From positions 1 to 64,000 of the forward strand of contig MPMI01000024.1 of the NCBI GenBank assembly GCA_002238415.1: 64,000 nt of DNA, given 5' to 3'. The stretch's first letter is position 1; the number at the start of each line of letters is the position of its first letter. This stretch comes from Desulfurellaceae bacterium bin18. Lineage in GTDB: Bacteria; Desulfobacterota; Binatia; Bin18. Below are positions 8,108 through 16,342 of the stretch, one piece after another. The notes below the pieces were generated by a model. The model worked only from the letters and a program-made list of their open reading frames with translations. It was not told the origin of the DNA and did not search any database. Position numbers and translations under genes: made by a program.

Positions 8108-8274
8108 AGGGCCAGGGAGTTTTGCTTAGTGGGACAGCGCCCTGAATGGGTTACTTAGGTTGGCGCTCTTCAGGTCGTTGTCGATGAAAGAGGTGGTGGT
8201 GAGGTTTTGGTTGTCCACGGCAAAGCTCCCTGGCTAGCACACAAGTCGCACGCTCAAACGTATGAGACATTGTA

Positions 8275-8808
8275 ATGTTCTCCTGGCGTGGACGCAACAT
8301 TATTTTTGTTGGCTTTATGGGGACAGGAAAAAGCCTCGTCGCCAGGCGGCTGGCAAAACGACTCGGCCGTAGGTTTGTTGACACGGATTGCTGGATTGAG
8401 CAGGAAGCAAATATGCCGATTGCTCAGATTTTCGCCACTGGGGGAGAAGCCGCCTTTCGTCAACGAGAGCGGCAAGCCATAGCGCGAGCCTGCCAAGAAA
8501 AAGAGATGGTGATCGCCACGGGTGGCGGGGCCATTGTGGATAGAGAAAACGCCAGAACGATGAAAGCCAGCGGCCCGGTCATTTGTCTGACCGCTCGTCC
8601 GGAAGTCATTCTCCAGCGTGTCCAAGGTGATACCACTCGTCCGTTGTTGCAGGGACCAAATCCGCTCGAAAATATCCGACGCCTGCTGGCAGACAGAGCA
8701 GAAGCCTACGCCCGCGCTGATATCACTATTGATACGTCGAGCTTAGGCCCGGATGCGATTGTAGAGGCCACGCTGACAGCCTTGGCCCAATCAGACTCCA
8801 CGGTATAG
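8275..8808 (+). CDS. aroK: Shikimate kinase
   Basis: It phosphorylates shikimate at the 3-hydroxyl with ATP in the cytoplasmic aromatic amino acid pathway. The 177 residues show the P-loop GFMGTGKSL near residue 13, the shikimate-binding VDTDCWIEQ, the GGG motif in VIATGGGAIV and the lid arginine in DTTRPLL. The ATG at 8275 lacks an obvious Shine-Dalgarno sequence but gives the expected N-terminus. aroB follows after 10 bases, so the two are almost certainly co-transcribed. aroC lies 20 kb away. Confidence 0.95.
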   Translation: MFSWRGRNIIFVGFMGTGKSLVARRLAKRLGRRFVDTDCWIEQEANMPIAQIFATGGEAAFRQRERQAIARACQEKEMVIATGGGAIVDRENARTMKASGPVICLTARPEVILQRVQGDTTRPLLQGPNPLENIRRLLADRAEAYARADITIDTSSLGPDAIVEATLTALAQSDSTV

Positions 8809-8818
8809 AAAAGCCGCT

Positions 8819-9907
8819 ATGGATACGCTCACGCTGAACCTCGGAGCGCGGTCATACCCTATCCACATTGGGTCAGACATCCTCAGCACACTCGGTCAGC
8901 TCCTCAAGCAGCAAAATTTCCTTACTGGCCGAGTCGGGGTGATAACGGATTCCCATGTTGGCAAACACTATCGGAATCCGGTGACCAATATTCTCACCGC
9001 TGAGGGATTCGAGCCGGTGGTGATTGAGATTCCTGCGGGTGAAGAACACAAAAACCTGGCCTGGCTGACCTTTCTTTATGACAAACTCGTTGAGGGGCGT
9101 ATTGAGCGCAATTCTCCTTTAATCGCGCTGGGAGGAGGGGTCATTGGAGACCTCACGGGCTTTGCGGCAGCAACCTTCCAACGCGGAGTGCCGTTTATCC
9201 AAATCCCGACCACCCTCCTCGCCCAGGTTGACGCGAGTGTCGGCGGGAAGACAGCCGTCAACCATCCGGCCGGCAAGAATCTGATTGGCGCATTCTACCA
9301 GCCCCGCATGGTCTTGATTGATGTTACCGTCCTCAAGACGCTCCCCAAGCGTGAGTTTGTGTCAGGTATAGCAGAAGTCATCAAGTATGGAGTCATTCTG
9401 AGTCCGGAACTCTTCGGGTTGCTTGAAGAAGAGCTGGCCGTACTCCTGAACGTCAATCCGGCGCTCTTGGCCTCAGTGGTCAAGACGTGCTGTCAACTCA
9501 AGGCCCTGGTCGTGGAAGAAGATGAAACGGAAGGGGACTATCGAGCGATTCTCAACTTCGGTCACACCATGGGACACGCGATTGAAAGTGCTACCAATTA
9601 TGAAAGCTTTTTACATGGTGAGGCGGTCGCACTCGGTATGGTTTTCGCCACTCATCTATCACAACAACGGGGCCTGTGTCGGCCAGCGGTACGTGACCGC
9701 GTAGTGCGTCTGATCAAACAGGCCGGCTTACCCGTTGACATTCCACAGGATCTTGCACAAGAGCATCTCCGCATAGGGATCGGAGCAGACAAAAAGGTTA
9801 CGGCTGGAAAAGTCAAATTCGTATGTCTAGAAGAGATTGGAAAAACACGCTTTGAGTTTTTGAGCGCAGCCGAAATCGTCGACTACTTATACCGGTCTGC
9901 TGCCTGA
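8819..9907 (+). CDS. aroB: 3-dehydroquinate synthase
   Basis: It converts DAHP to 3-dehydroquinate using NAD and a divalent metal. The 362-residue protein has the NAD-binding GGGVIGDLTGFAAATFQRGV, the active-site PTTLLAQVDASVGGKTAVNH and the metal ligands in AEVIKYGVI and LNFGHTMGHAIE. Length and motifs are standard. It is the second gene of the aroK-aroB pair. A short hairpin (CTGAGC / GCTCAG) covers its stop codon, but with no T run. Confidence 0.97.
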   Translation: MDTLTLNLGARSYPIHIGSDILSTLGQLLKQQNFLTGRVGVITDSHVGKHYRNPVTNILTAEGFEPVVIEIPAGEEHKNLAWLTFLYDKLVEGRIERNSPLIALGGGVIGDLTGFAAATFQRGVPFIQIPTTLLAQVDASVGGKTAVNHPAGKNLIGAFYQPRMVLIDVTVLKTLPKREFVSGIAEVIKYGVILSPELFGLLEEELAVLLNVNPALLASVVKTCCQLKALVVEEDETEGDYRAILNFGHTMGHAIESATNYESFLHGEAVALGMVFATHLSQQRGLCRPAVRDRVVRLIKQAGLPVDIPQDLAQEHLRIGIGADKKVTAGKVKFVCLEEIGKTRFEFLSAAEIVDYLYRSAA

Positions 9908-10014
9908 GCGGGCCGGCTCAGAATTCATACCTCTTATTCTCCTCCCCTCCTTCAGGTCAAAAACGTTCAGATCAACCTTCTGGCGAATCACGGGCAGGGG
10001 CGTATCATGGATAC

Positions 10015-10392
10015 ATGCCGACGATAACGCGCCGCCTTGCGTTCGGTCTGCTTGCCTTATTGTGGCTGCCGGTCGGTATCGCCGCGACGGCCTTGGTCCG
10101 TGGCATGCCGTGGCCGGTGGGGTCGTCTGCTTGGCTGTCATTTCTCGCGATGGCTGTCGCGACGGCACCTGTGACGGCGCCTTGTGGCCTGCCGCTTGCC
10201 CTGGCCTGCCTCGGACTCCGGCGGATTGGGTATCCGGGTACGGCCTGGGCCGCCTTCGCCGTGCTGGCACCTGCGACCGCGGTGGCATCTCTGTTCGCGG
10301 GCCTGCTTGGTCCCGTGGCAATCGCGATCTATGCCTTGGTCATTAGCGTACCGGCCTGGATACTGTACGCGTTCTTGCGCCGACGGAGGTAA
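10015..10392 (+). CDS. Small hydrophobic membrane protein, unknown
   Basis: A 125-residue protein, almost entirely apolar, with about four predicted membrane segments (LAFGLLALLWLPVGIAATAL; WLSFLAMAVATAPVTA; AAFAVLAPATAVASLFAGLL; VAIAIYALVISVPAWILYA) and an arginine cluster at the end. I do not recognise a family. It stands alone between aroB and the rRNA methyltransferase gene, with about 100 bases on either side. Its composition supports a genuine membrane protein, but no function can be given. Confidence 0.5.
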   Translation: MPTITRRLAFGLLALLWLPVGIAATALVRGMPWPVGSSAWLSFLAMAVATAPVTAPCGLPLALACLGLRRIGYPGTAWAAFAVLAPATAVASLFAGLLGPVAIAIYALVISVPAWILYAFLRRRR

Positions 10393-10491
10393 CTGGTGAC
10401 CCTATACCTATCTGTAACACGACTGTACTCACTTGGGGCCTAGGAGCCTCATTCTGTTGACACCCAGGATCAGGCTTTGTAGTCTGCCACG

Positions 10492-11829
10492 GTGTCAGAA
10501 CCCAGAACCCCGCGACCGTCCACGTCTCGAAAAAGACACGTCGGTTCACAGCGGCCCCGCCAGTTCCCAAAGCCGGGCAATCAGTACAGAAAAAAGAAGG
10601 CGGCCTCAGGGTCGTCGCATCCAAACGGCCGTGCGGGCGACAAGCCTGACTGGAAGCCGCCCTGTCCGCATGCGCCTCACTGTTACGGCTGTCCTTTCGT
10701 CTCCGTTCCCTACGACCGGCAGCTTGAGCGGAAACAAACCATAGTGCGGGAGGCGTTTGCCGCATTTCCGTCTCTCGGGGCGGTCAGTGTCCCTCTGCCC
10801 GTTGCGTCTCCCAAAAAGTTTGGCTACCGCTCCCGCGTCAAACTGGCCGTTCAGAGCGTCAAAGGACAAACCCTGATTGGCCTGTATCTTCCTGAAACAC
10901 ATCGGGTCTTTGATATATCAGCATGTCCGGTGCACCCTAAAGAGATTAACCAGGTCGTCGCCTTTCTCAAACGCGAAATCGAACATCTTCATATTGTGCC
11001 GTATAACGAGGAACGGGATACGGGCCAGCTCCGCTATATAGACCTGCGCTATAGTTTTTGGCAACGGAAGGTGCTGCTGCTGCTAGTTACCCGGCATATG
11101 CATTTTCCTCAGGTGCACGACTTGACCCGTCAGCTTGAACGACGGTTTCCTTTTTTGAGCGGCATTGTCCACAATATCAACGACCAGCCGGGTAATGTGA
11201 TCTGGGGCAAGCGCTTTCGCCCCTTGCGGGGTCGAGACTCTTTACTCGAACAGATAGGACATGTCCGTCTCAGTATCCCGGTTGACACCTTTTCTCAGGT
11301 CAATCCATCCATGGCGAAGCGAATTTACGAAACCGCTGTCCGGTGGAGCGATATGACCGGACAGGAAATCGTCCTTGATGTGTATTGCGGAATCGGCCCT
11401 ATCGCCCTGTACTGTGCCTCACAGACCAAGCTCGTGGCCGGGATTGAGGAAAATGAACGAGCCGTGAACATTGCAAAAGAAAACGCCCGGCGCAACGGCT
11501 ATCACAATACCCGTTTCTTTCATGGTGATGCGGCGCAAAAGATAGAAGAGGTCGCCACCACCCTCCCACCCATCGATAGGGTTGTGCTCAATCCGCCGCG
11601 GACAGGACTGAGCCCCGAGGCTTTTTCCTCGGTCATAGGAGTAAACGCACCCAAACTGCTCTATCTCTCCTGTTCGCCCCAGACACTCGCCCGAGACCTG
11701 GACCGTTTTTCCGACGCTGGCTATACCGTCGGACGGGTCCAACCATTCGATATGTTTCCGCAAACGGACCAGGTGGAAACGCTTGCCCTTATTGAGAAGG
11801 GGAAGAGTCATGCACATGCAAAAGAGTAA
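10492..11829 (+). CDS. 23S rRNA (uracil-5-)-methyltransferase, RlmD/TrmA family
   Basis: An SAM-dependent RNA m5U methyltransferase of 445 residues. An Fe-S cluster is indicated by C58-x5-C64-x2-C67 and a fourth cysteine at about 145 (DISACPVHP), as in RlmD. The methyltransferase core has VNPSMAKRIYETAV, VLDVYCGIGPIALYCA, VVLNPPRTGL and the catalytic cysteine in LYLSCSPQTLARDL. The N-terminus is a basic, low-complexity tail rather than a clear TRAM domain. The start is GTG 10492 without a good ribosome-binding site. The stop TAA (11827-11829) lies inside palindromic repeat copy 1. Whether it acts on 23S rRNA or tRNA cannot be fixed from the sequence. Confidence 0.88.
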   Translation: MSEPRTPRPSTSRKRHVGSQRPRQFPKPGNQYRKKKAASGSSHPNGRAGDKPDWKPPCPHAPHCYGCPFVSVPYDRQLERKQTIVREAFAAFPSLGAVSVPLPVASPKKFGYRSRVKLAVQSVKGQTLIGLYLPETHRVFDISACPVHPKEINQVVAFLKREIEHLHIVPYNEERDTGQLRYIDLRYSFWQRKVLLLLVTRHMHFPQVHDLTRQLERRFPFLSGIVHNINDQPGNVIWGKRFRPLRGRDSLLEQIGHVRLSIPVDTFSQVNPSMAKRIYETAVRWSDMTGQEIVLDVYCGIGPIALYCASQTKLVAGIEENERAVNIAKENARRNGYHNTRFFHGDAAQKIEEVATTLPPIDRVVLNPPRTGLSPEAFSSVIGVNAPKLLYLSCSPQTLARDLDRFSDAGYTVGRVQPFDMFPQTDQVETLALIEKGKSHAHAKE

Positions 11830-12628
11830 ACGTGTCCTCCAATCAGACAAAGAGGCTGGATACATTTACTCTTTTCAGCCCCCTCGGCCTGAATCAATTC
11901 CAGGTCCAAAAGACACGCCAGGGCAGGAGCTCTGGATTCGGACCGAGGCGTGGGGTGCCTTTCCTGGTCTGATTCACGGTTTTTCTCGTCGCCTGCCAAA
12001 ATCCCTCAGCGCGGCTTCGATAGGCGCTTCTCTGGGCGTCCCGGACTGTCCACTTCATACCCTCACCCAGGTTCATGGAAATGCCATCGTGGATATTGGA
12101 GGAGGGGAAGCAACACCGGGGTTAGCAGCAGATGGGATGCTCACAACCGAGCAAGACGTGCTACTTGGCATCAAGACCGCAGACTGCGTCCCGATTCTCC
12201 TCGTTGCTCCACATAAAAGGAGTGTTGGTGCTCTCCACGCTGGATGGAGAGGTACCCAGAAGGCAATCGCCCTCCGAGCAGTCGAAATATATGCCGAACA
12301 ATGGGCCGTTGCCCCCACTCAACTCTGGGTCACCCTGGGTCCGTCAATTGGCGGCTGCTGTTATCAAGTCGGCCATGAGATAGGAGAGTCGCTCTTTGCG
12401 CGCTGGGGAGACGGACAGCCTGCGACCTGGAATCGGCAGGGGGACAAGGGGTATCTCGACCTGCGGGCGATAAACCGGATGCAATTCATCCAGGCCGGGG
12501 TTCCACAGACCCAGATTCACAATGTTGGACCCTGCACATTCTGTCATCCGGACGAGTTTACCTCGTACCGAAGGGAGGGAGCTCAGGCCGGACGCCAGCT
12601 CAGCGTCATCGGCTGGCAGCCAGCTTGA
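11810..12628 (+). CDS. pgeF: Multicopper-oxidase-fold purine nucleoside phosphorylase (laccase-domain protein)
   Basis: A 272-residue YfiH/PgeF family protein; members are Zn/Cu enzymes acting on purine nucleosides or peptidoglycan precursors. Motifs seen are KTADCVPILLV, LHAGWRGTQKAI, LGPSIGGCCYQVG and GPCTFCHPDEFTSYRREG, which carry the metal-binding His and Cys residues. The start is ATG 11810, with AAGGGGA a few bases upstream inside the preceding gene, so the two overlap by 20 bases. Codons about 4-22 (QKSKRVLQSDKEAGYIYSF) are encoded by palindromic repeat copy 1, giving an N-terminal extension before the normal family start near WIRTEAW. Confidence 0.92.
   Translation: MHMQKSKRVLQSDKEAGYIYSFQPPRPESIPGPKDTPGQELWIRTEAWGAFPGLIHGFSRRLPKSLSAASIGASLGVPDCPLHTLTQVHGNAIVDIGGGEATPGLAADGMLTTEQDVLLGIKTADCVPILLVAPHKRSVGALHAGWRGTQKAIALRAVEIYAEQWAVAPTQLWVTLGPSIGGCCYQVGHEIGESLFARWGDGQPATWNRQGDKGYLDLRAINRMQFIQAGVPQTQIHNVGPCTFCHPDEFTSYRREGAQAGRQLSVIGWQPA
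11820..11875 (+). repeat. Gene-boundary palindrome, copy 1
   Basis: Arms AAAAGAGTAAACGTGTCC and GGATACATTTACTCTTTT flank a loop beginning TCCAAT, which sets the orientation as plus. It contains the TAA stop of the upstream methyltransferase gene and codons of the pgeF N-terminus, read in a frame different from that used in rnpA and atpZ. Two arm positions differ from the consensus only on the right side. Confidence 0.93.
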
Positions 12629-12663
12629 AGAATCCCCGTTCGGGGCGTGATTACGAAGCAGTC

Positions 12664-13677
12664 ATGCGCGTTGCTGTTATTGGCGGTGGAGGGTGGGGAA
12701 CCGCCCTGGCTTGTCTTTTAGACTCAGCCGGACATGAGGCCCGGGTGTGGGTCAGGCGTGAGGTCTTGGCCCGGAAGATTGAAAAAACAAGAGAGAATGC
12801 GGACTATCTGCCTGGTGTACAGCTCCCGGAGACGCTCCACTTTACCCCAAAGCTGTCCGAGGCAGCCATCGGTGTTGAGGTTCTTGTTATCGCCGTTCCA
12901 TCCCATGCAGTCCGTTCTATCGCCTCAACGCTGGGATCCCTGTTGACGACAACACCGCTGCTGGTGAGCACGAGCAAAGGGATTGAGCAGGATTCTCTCC
13001 AAACGATGAGTGGCGCCCTCACCGAGGCCCTGCCTTCACGATTCGCACACAAGATCGCCGTGCTCTCAGGTCCGAGCTTTGCCGCAGAAGTCGCCCGCGG
13101 ACTCCCAACCGCCGTGACGGTTGCAGCCCGAGACCAAGCCGTCGCCCGGAGAATCCAAACACTGTTCTCGGCTCCAACATTTCGCGTCTACACGACAACG
13201 GACGTGATTGGGGCTGAGATTGGCGGCGCAGTTAAAAATGTGATTGCCCTGGCCGTTGGAGTGAGTGACGGATTGGGATACGGCTATAACGCGCGGGCAG
13301 CCTTGATCACGCGAGGCATGGCTGAGGTTGTCCGTTTGGCAACCCGTATGGGCGCACATCCCCAAACCTTATCGGGCCTGTCTGGCATGGGTGACCTGAT
13401 TCTCACATGCACAAGCGACCTCAGCCGCAACCGAACCGTAGGTGTTCGGCTGGGAAGAGGCGAGTCCTTGGAGGCTATTCAGCGGACGATGGCAACGATT
13501 GCAGAAGGCATTCGGAATTGCCGCTCAATTCTTGATTTAGCCCGGCGCCTGGCAGTTGATATGCCTATCGTGGAGCAGATATATGAACTCGTCTATTCTG
13601 GTAAGCCGCCGACGCAGGTGGTCACAGACTTGTTGGCGCGCCAGACCAAGGCCGAGTTTCCACCGGGAGCAAATTGA
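12664..13677 (+). CDS. gpsA: Glycerol-3-phosphate dehydrogenase [NAD(P)+]
   Basis: It reduces dihydroxyacetone phosphate to sn-glycerol-3-phosphate for phospholipid synthesis. The Rossmann start MRVAVIGGGGWGTALACLL fixes the start at ATG 12664 (337 residues); the frame extends to a TTG at 12625 overlapping the pgeF stop. Further motifs are VLSGPSFAAEVARG, IGAEIGGAVKNVIALAVGV with the catalytic lysine, and SGMGDLILTCTSDLSRNRTV. It follows pgeF closely and is probably co-transcribed with it. Palindrome copy 2 starts about 20 bases after its stop. Confidence 0.96.
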   Translation: MRVAVIGGGGWGTALACLLDSAGHEARVWVRREVLARKIEKTRENADYLPGVQLPETLHFTPKLSEAAIGVEVLVIAVPSHAVRSIASTLGSLLTTTPLLVSTSKGIEQDSLQTMSGALTEALPSRFAHKIAVLSGPSFAAEVARGLPTAVTVAARDQAVARRIQTLFSAPTFRVYTTTDVIGAEIGGAVKNVIALAVGVSDGLGYGYNARAALITRGMAEVVRLATRMGAHPQTLSGLSGMGDLILTCTSDLSRNRTVGVRLGRGESLEAIQRTMATIAEGIRNCRSILDLARRLAVDMPIVEQIYELVYSGKPPTQVVTDLLARQTKAEFPPGAN

Positions 13678-13698
13678 CATCTTAGTAGCGGTATGGTG

Positions 13699-13751
13699 AA
13701 AAGAGTAAACGTGTCCAGCATCTCATGTCTTTGGAGGACACGTTTACTCTT
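13699..13751 (-). repeat. Gene-boundary palindrome, copy 2
   Basis: Arms AAGAGTAAACGTGTCC and GGACACGTTTACTCTT pair perfectly. The loop reads AGCATCT...TTTGGA, so this copy is inverted relative to copy 1. It lies between gpsA and rpmH and ends in CTCTT, so it could work as a weak terminator for gpsA or structure the rpmH leader. Confidence 0.95.
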
Positions 13752-13799
13752 CTATGGACGGCTAGCCGAGTACGGCACGCTAGGAACGGATGAATATCG

Positions 13800-13961
13800 A
13801 TGAAAAGGACCTATCAACCAAGCAATACCAGTCGAAAGCGCACCCACGGGTTTCTCGTCCGGATGAAGACAGCCGGGGGGCGTGCGGTTATCAAGCGGCG
13901 GCGGACGAAAGGACGCAAACTCCTCAGTGTACGGACACCGCTCAAGCCGGCGCGCCGCTAG
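13800..13961 (+). CDS. rpmH: 50S ribosomal protein L34
   Basis: A 53-residue, very basic protein starting [20 protein letters not shown] and ending [11 protein letters not shown], the unmistakable L34 sequence with the [20 protein letters not shown] core. The upstream TAGGAACGG may serve as the ribosome-binding site. The gene heads the conserved rpmH-rnpA-yidD-yidC-jag run. The stop codon is only eight bases before palindrome copy 3, which provides the start of rnpA. Confidence 0.97.
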   Translation: MKRTYQPSNTSRKRTHGFLVRMKTAGGRAVIKRRRTKGRKLLSVRTPLKPARR

Positions 13962-13969
13962 CTGCTCGC

Positions 13970-14023
13970 AAAGAGGAAGCGTGTCCTCCAATCATACGCA
14001 AAAGCTGGACACGTTTCCTCTTT
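13970..14023 (+). repeat. Gene-boundary palindrome, copy 3 (start region of rnpA)
   Basis: Arms AAAGAGGAAGCGTGTCC and GGACACGTTTCCTCTTT carry the G variant at the position where other copies have T, with the matching C on the right arm, so the pair is preserved. The left arm provides AGAGGA followed by GTG, and the whole copy is read through as RGSVSSNHTQKLDTFPL. Its orientation is plus. Confidence 0.95.
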
Positions 14024-14373
14024 CTGTCCGATACACATTTCCCAAAGCGGCACGCCTGTTGGCGCGCCGAGAATTTCTCGCGCTCCAGAGACGAGGAGAA
14101 CGCCGATATAGTCGCAATTTTATTGTCATTACTTCGTCCGCCCGGACCGCTCGTCCCCGCCTTGGGGTGACGGCCTCACGGCGCTATGGCAATGCGGTCA
14201 TACGAAATCAAATAAAAAGAAGGGTGCGCGAGTTTTTTCGAGTCCGGCAGGCGCGTATATCTCCGACACGTGATATCCTTGTTATTCCCAAATCACGCGC
14301 AAAGGAGTTATCTTTTGCCCAGATCGTTACCGAACTAGAGAAGGTGCTTCCCATTGCTCAACGCACGCAATGA
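13981..14373 (+). CDS. rnpA: Ribonuclease P protein component
   Basis: The basic cofactor of RNase P, needed for tRNA 5' maturation; 130 residues from GTG 13981. Family signatures are FPKAARLLARREFLALQRRG, RLGVTASRRYGNAVIRNQIK and RRVREFFR, the last two forming the RNR motif. No ATG, GTG or TTG suited to the usual family start exists between the palindrome and the conserved core except a TTG within RLL. The most plausible start is the GTG supplied by palindrome copy 3, with AGAGGA four to five bases before it. The first roughly 17 residues are thus repeat-encoded. The frame does extend upstream to an ATG at 13882 inside rpmH. Confidence 0.93.
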   Translation: MSSNHTQKLDTFPLSVRYTFPKAARLLARREFLALQRRGERRYSRNFIVITSSARTARPRLGVTASRRYGNAVIRNQIKRRVREFFRVRQARISPTRDILVIPKSRAKELSFAQIVTELEKVLPIAQRTQ

Positions 14374-14632
14374 AATCTCTTACTTTTCCGGCTCTGCAGG
14401 TGCCACAGCAGTCTCTCGGCTATGCCAACTGTTAGTCGTGGGAGGACTTAGGGGCTATCGCCTCTTCATCTCTCCGCTGATCGGTCCGGCCTGTCGCTTT
14501 TATCCCAGCTGCTCTCAGTATGCTCTACACGCCGTCCGCAAGCATGGGACTCTCAGGGGGCTAACACTCACCATGCGACGTCTCGCCAAATGTCATCCCT
14601 GGCACCCAGGCGGAGTCGATCTCGTCCCCTAA
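14354..14632 (+). CDS. yidD: Membrane protein insertion efficiency factor YidD
   Basis: A small membrane-associated protein that assists YidC. The core GYRLFISPLIGPACRFYPSC, then SQYALHAVRKHG and LAKCHPWHPGGVD, is diagnostic, including the paired cysteines. The start is uncertain: a TTG at 14354 overlaps the end of rnpA by 20 bases and gives 92 residues; the next in-frame candidate, a GTG near 14437, gives a short version. It sits in its usual place between rnpA and yidC. Confidence 0.93.
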   Translation: MLNARNEISYFSGSAGATAVSRLCQLLVVGGLRGYRLFISPLIGPACRFYPSCSQYALHAVRKHGTLRGLTLTMRRLAKCHPWHPGGVDLVP

Positions 14633-14659
14633 CTCATTGCGCGGGCATTTGAAGTTTCT

Positions 14660-16342
14660 ATGGATAACAAGAGTCTCCTTGCTATTGTCCTGTGTATCCT
14701 TATTCTTATTGGGTATCAGTCACTGATCTCCTATCTGTACCCGCCGCCTGACCCCCTCCAGCCCCAGACTCAACAGCCCATAGTCGGCTCGGAATCAGCC
14801 ACACCCTCAGATCAACAGGCCCAGCTCCTTGCGGAGCGCCGCCAGACCGTTATCGAACAAGGAGAACAGACTCCCGATATTCCCCAGCCTGCCTCAACGG
14901 CTCCTTCTGCTCCCGTAGAACAAGATATCATAGTTGAAACAGACGCATATATCGCTGTTTTTACATCCACGGGTGGGCGTCTCAAAAGCTTCCGACTCAA
15001 ACAGTATCCGGTGACGCTCCGCCCGGACAGCCCGCTGTTGGAAATAGTCACCGCAGGGACCTATGGAGAACTGCCCTTCGTCCTGGACGTGAGTGGCAAG
15101 GAGATCACTATCAGTGATGCTGCACTGCCGTATGTCGTAGAGGGCGTCACCGCGGGAGAACCGCTCTTTGTGCCAGCGGGAGATCACGGGGAGCTGGTGT
15201 TTAGAGGGTCACTTGCGAATGGGGCTAGCTTTACCAAAACCTTTACTTTTTCTGGAGAGGGATATGGCATAGAGCTGACCGTCGCGGTCACGCAGCTTCC
15301 TTTTACGGCGTCTGCCCTCTCTTTATCCTGGCTTGAAGGCTCCCGTTCAGAAGGGAAATCTACCTATTATGACGTCTACGGGCCGGTTGCGCTGATTGGC
15401 CGGACCTTTGAATATGAAAACGCTTGGGATTGGGAGGCCGGAGACGCATACGGTCCGGGGGATATTCGTTGGGCCGGATTCACAAACAGTTATTTCTTGG
15501 CCGGCATGATGCCGCGCGACGTCGAAACGGCCCAACTTTTTTTTCGCGATGAGGACGGGACCCTGGAAACCCGCCTCTCGACGCCCTGGAGCGGGCAGGC
15601 GGTCTCCTACACCCTGTATCTTGGCCCGAAGGATACGACGGCCCTGAATGCGGTTGACCCGGCCTTTGACCGGGCCATCGACTTTGGTTGGTCCCACTTT
15701 ATTGCCCGGCCCTTGGTTTCATTGCTGAGGCTCCTCTATGGGCTGACCGGGAACTACGGCATTGCCATTATCGTACTGACGGTCCTGGTTAAACTGGTAT
15801 TCTTCCCGCTCAGTAATAAGAGCTTCAAGTCGATGTCAGCAATGAAGAAACTCCAGCCGCAGATGGAACGATTACGTGAGCAATATAAGGATGACAAACA
15901 AAAGCTGAACCAGGAAATGATGGAACTGTATAAGCGGTACCAGGTCAATCCGCTCGGTGGGTGTATCCCCATGATTGTACAGCTCCCGGTGTTCATCGGC
16001 CTGTATCAGGGGCTTTTGTACGCCATTGAATTGCGACAGGCCCCATTTTTCGGCTGGATTGAAGACCTGTCCCAGCCAGACCGGTTGGGCGCATTGGCCA
16101 TTCCTTTCGTTGATCCCCCAGGTATCCCCGTGCTGACCTTACTAATGGGTGGGTCGATGGTCATCCAGCAGATGATGATGCCGACAACCGGAGATCCGAT
16201 CCAGCAGAAGATGATGCTCCTGATGCCGGTCATCTTTACGGTGATGTTCATTAATTTTCCAGCTGGACTGGTGCTGTACTGGCTTATCAATAATGTCCTG
16301 AGTGTTGCGCAGCAGCACTGGTATACAAGAACGTATGGATAA
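14660..16342 (+). CDS. yidC: Membrane protein insertase YidC
   Basis: Sec-dependent and independent insertase of the inner membrane, 560 residues. It has an N-terminal membrane anchor (LLAIVLCILILIGYQSLISY), a proline- and glutamine-rich linker, and a large periplasmic beta domain (residues about 90-350) as in Gram-negative YidC. The five-helix core includes GNYGIAIIVLTVLVKLVFFP, KSMSAMKKLQPQMERLREQY, NPLGGCIPMIVQLPVFIGLY and FINFPAGLVLYWLINNVLSV. The stop TAA at 16340-16342 runs into palindrome copy 4. Confidence 0.97.
   Translation: MDNKSLLAIVLCILILIGYQSLISYLYPPPDPLQPQTQQPIVGSESATPSDQQAQLLAERRQTVIEQGEQTPDIPQPASTAPSAPVEQDIIVETDAYIAVFTSTGGRLKSFRLKQYPVTLRPDSPLLEIVTAGTYGELPFVLDVSGKEITISDAALPYVVEGVTAGEPLFVPAGDHGELVFRGSLANGASFTKTFTFSGEGYGIELTVAVTQLPFTASALSLSWLEGSRSEGKSTYYDVYGPVALIGRTFEYENAWDWEAGDAYGPGDIRWAGFTNSYFLAGMMPRDVETAQLFFRDEDGTLETRLSTPWSGQAVSYTLYLGPKDTTALNAVDPAFDRAIDFGWSHFIARPLVSLLRLLYGLTGNYGIAIIVLTVLVKLVFFPLSNKSFKSMSAMKKLQPQMERLREQYKDDKQKLNQEMMELYKRYQVNPLGGCIPMIVQLPVFIGLYQGLLYAIELRQAPFFGWIEDLSQPDRLGALAIPFVDPPGIPVLTLLMGGSMVIQQMMMPTTGDPIQQKMMLLMPVIFTVMFINFPAGLVLYWLINNVLSVAQQHWYTRTYG

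Larger units (their letters stand above)
7544..8274. other. Repeat-rich, G/T-rich tract without a confident gene
   Basis: About 730 bases separate the AMIN-domain gene from aroK. They hold the two 78-bp direct repeats, several runs of GTGGTGG-type sequence (7800-7910, 8065-8085, 8190-8215), two perfect hairpins (7925-7959 and 8086-8107) and one short frame at 7771-7929. The opposite strand is open in places and would give a histidine- and proline-rich peptide, but this is only the complement of the G/T runs. The tract occupies the place where a PilQ secretin domain might once have been. Confidence 0.5.

Noticed and set aside
9904..9921. Terminator after aroB (CTGAGC/GCTCAG hairpin)
   Set aside because: Six-base stem with no T run afterwards; too weak to call.
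13790..14170. 126-codon plus-strand frame over rpmH and rnpA
   Set aside because: It is out of frame with L34 and RnpA, both of which are unmistakable.
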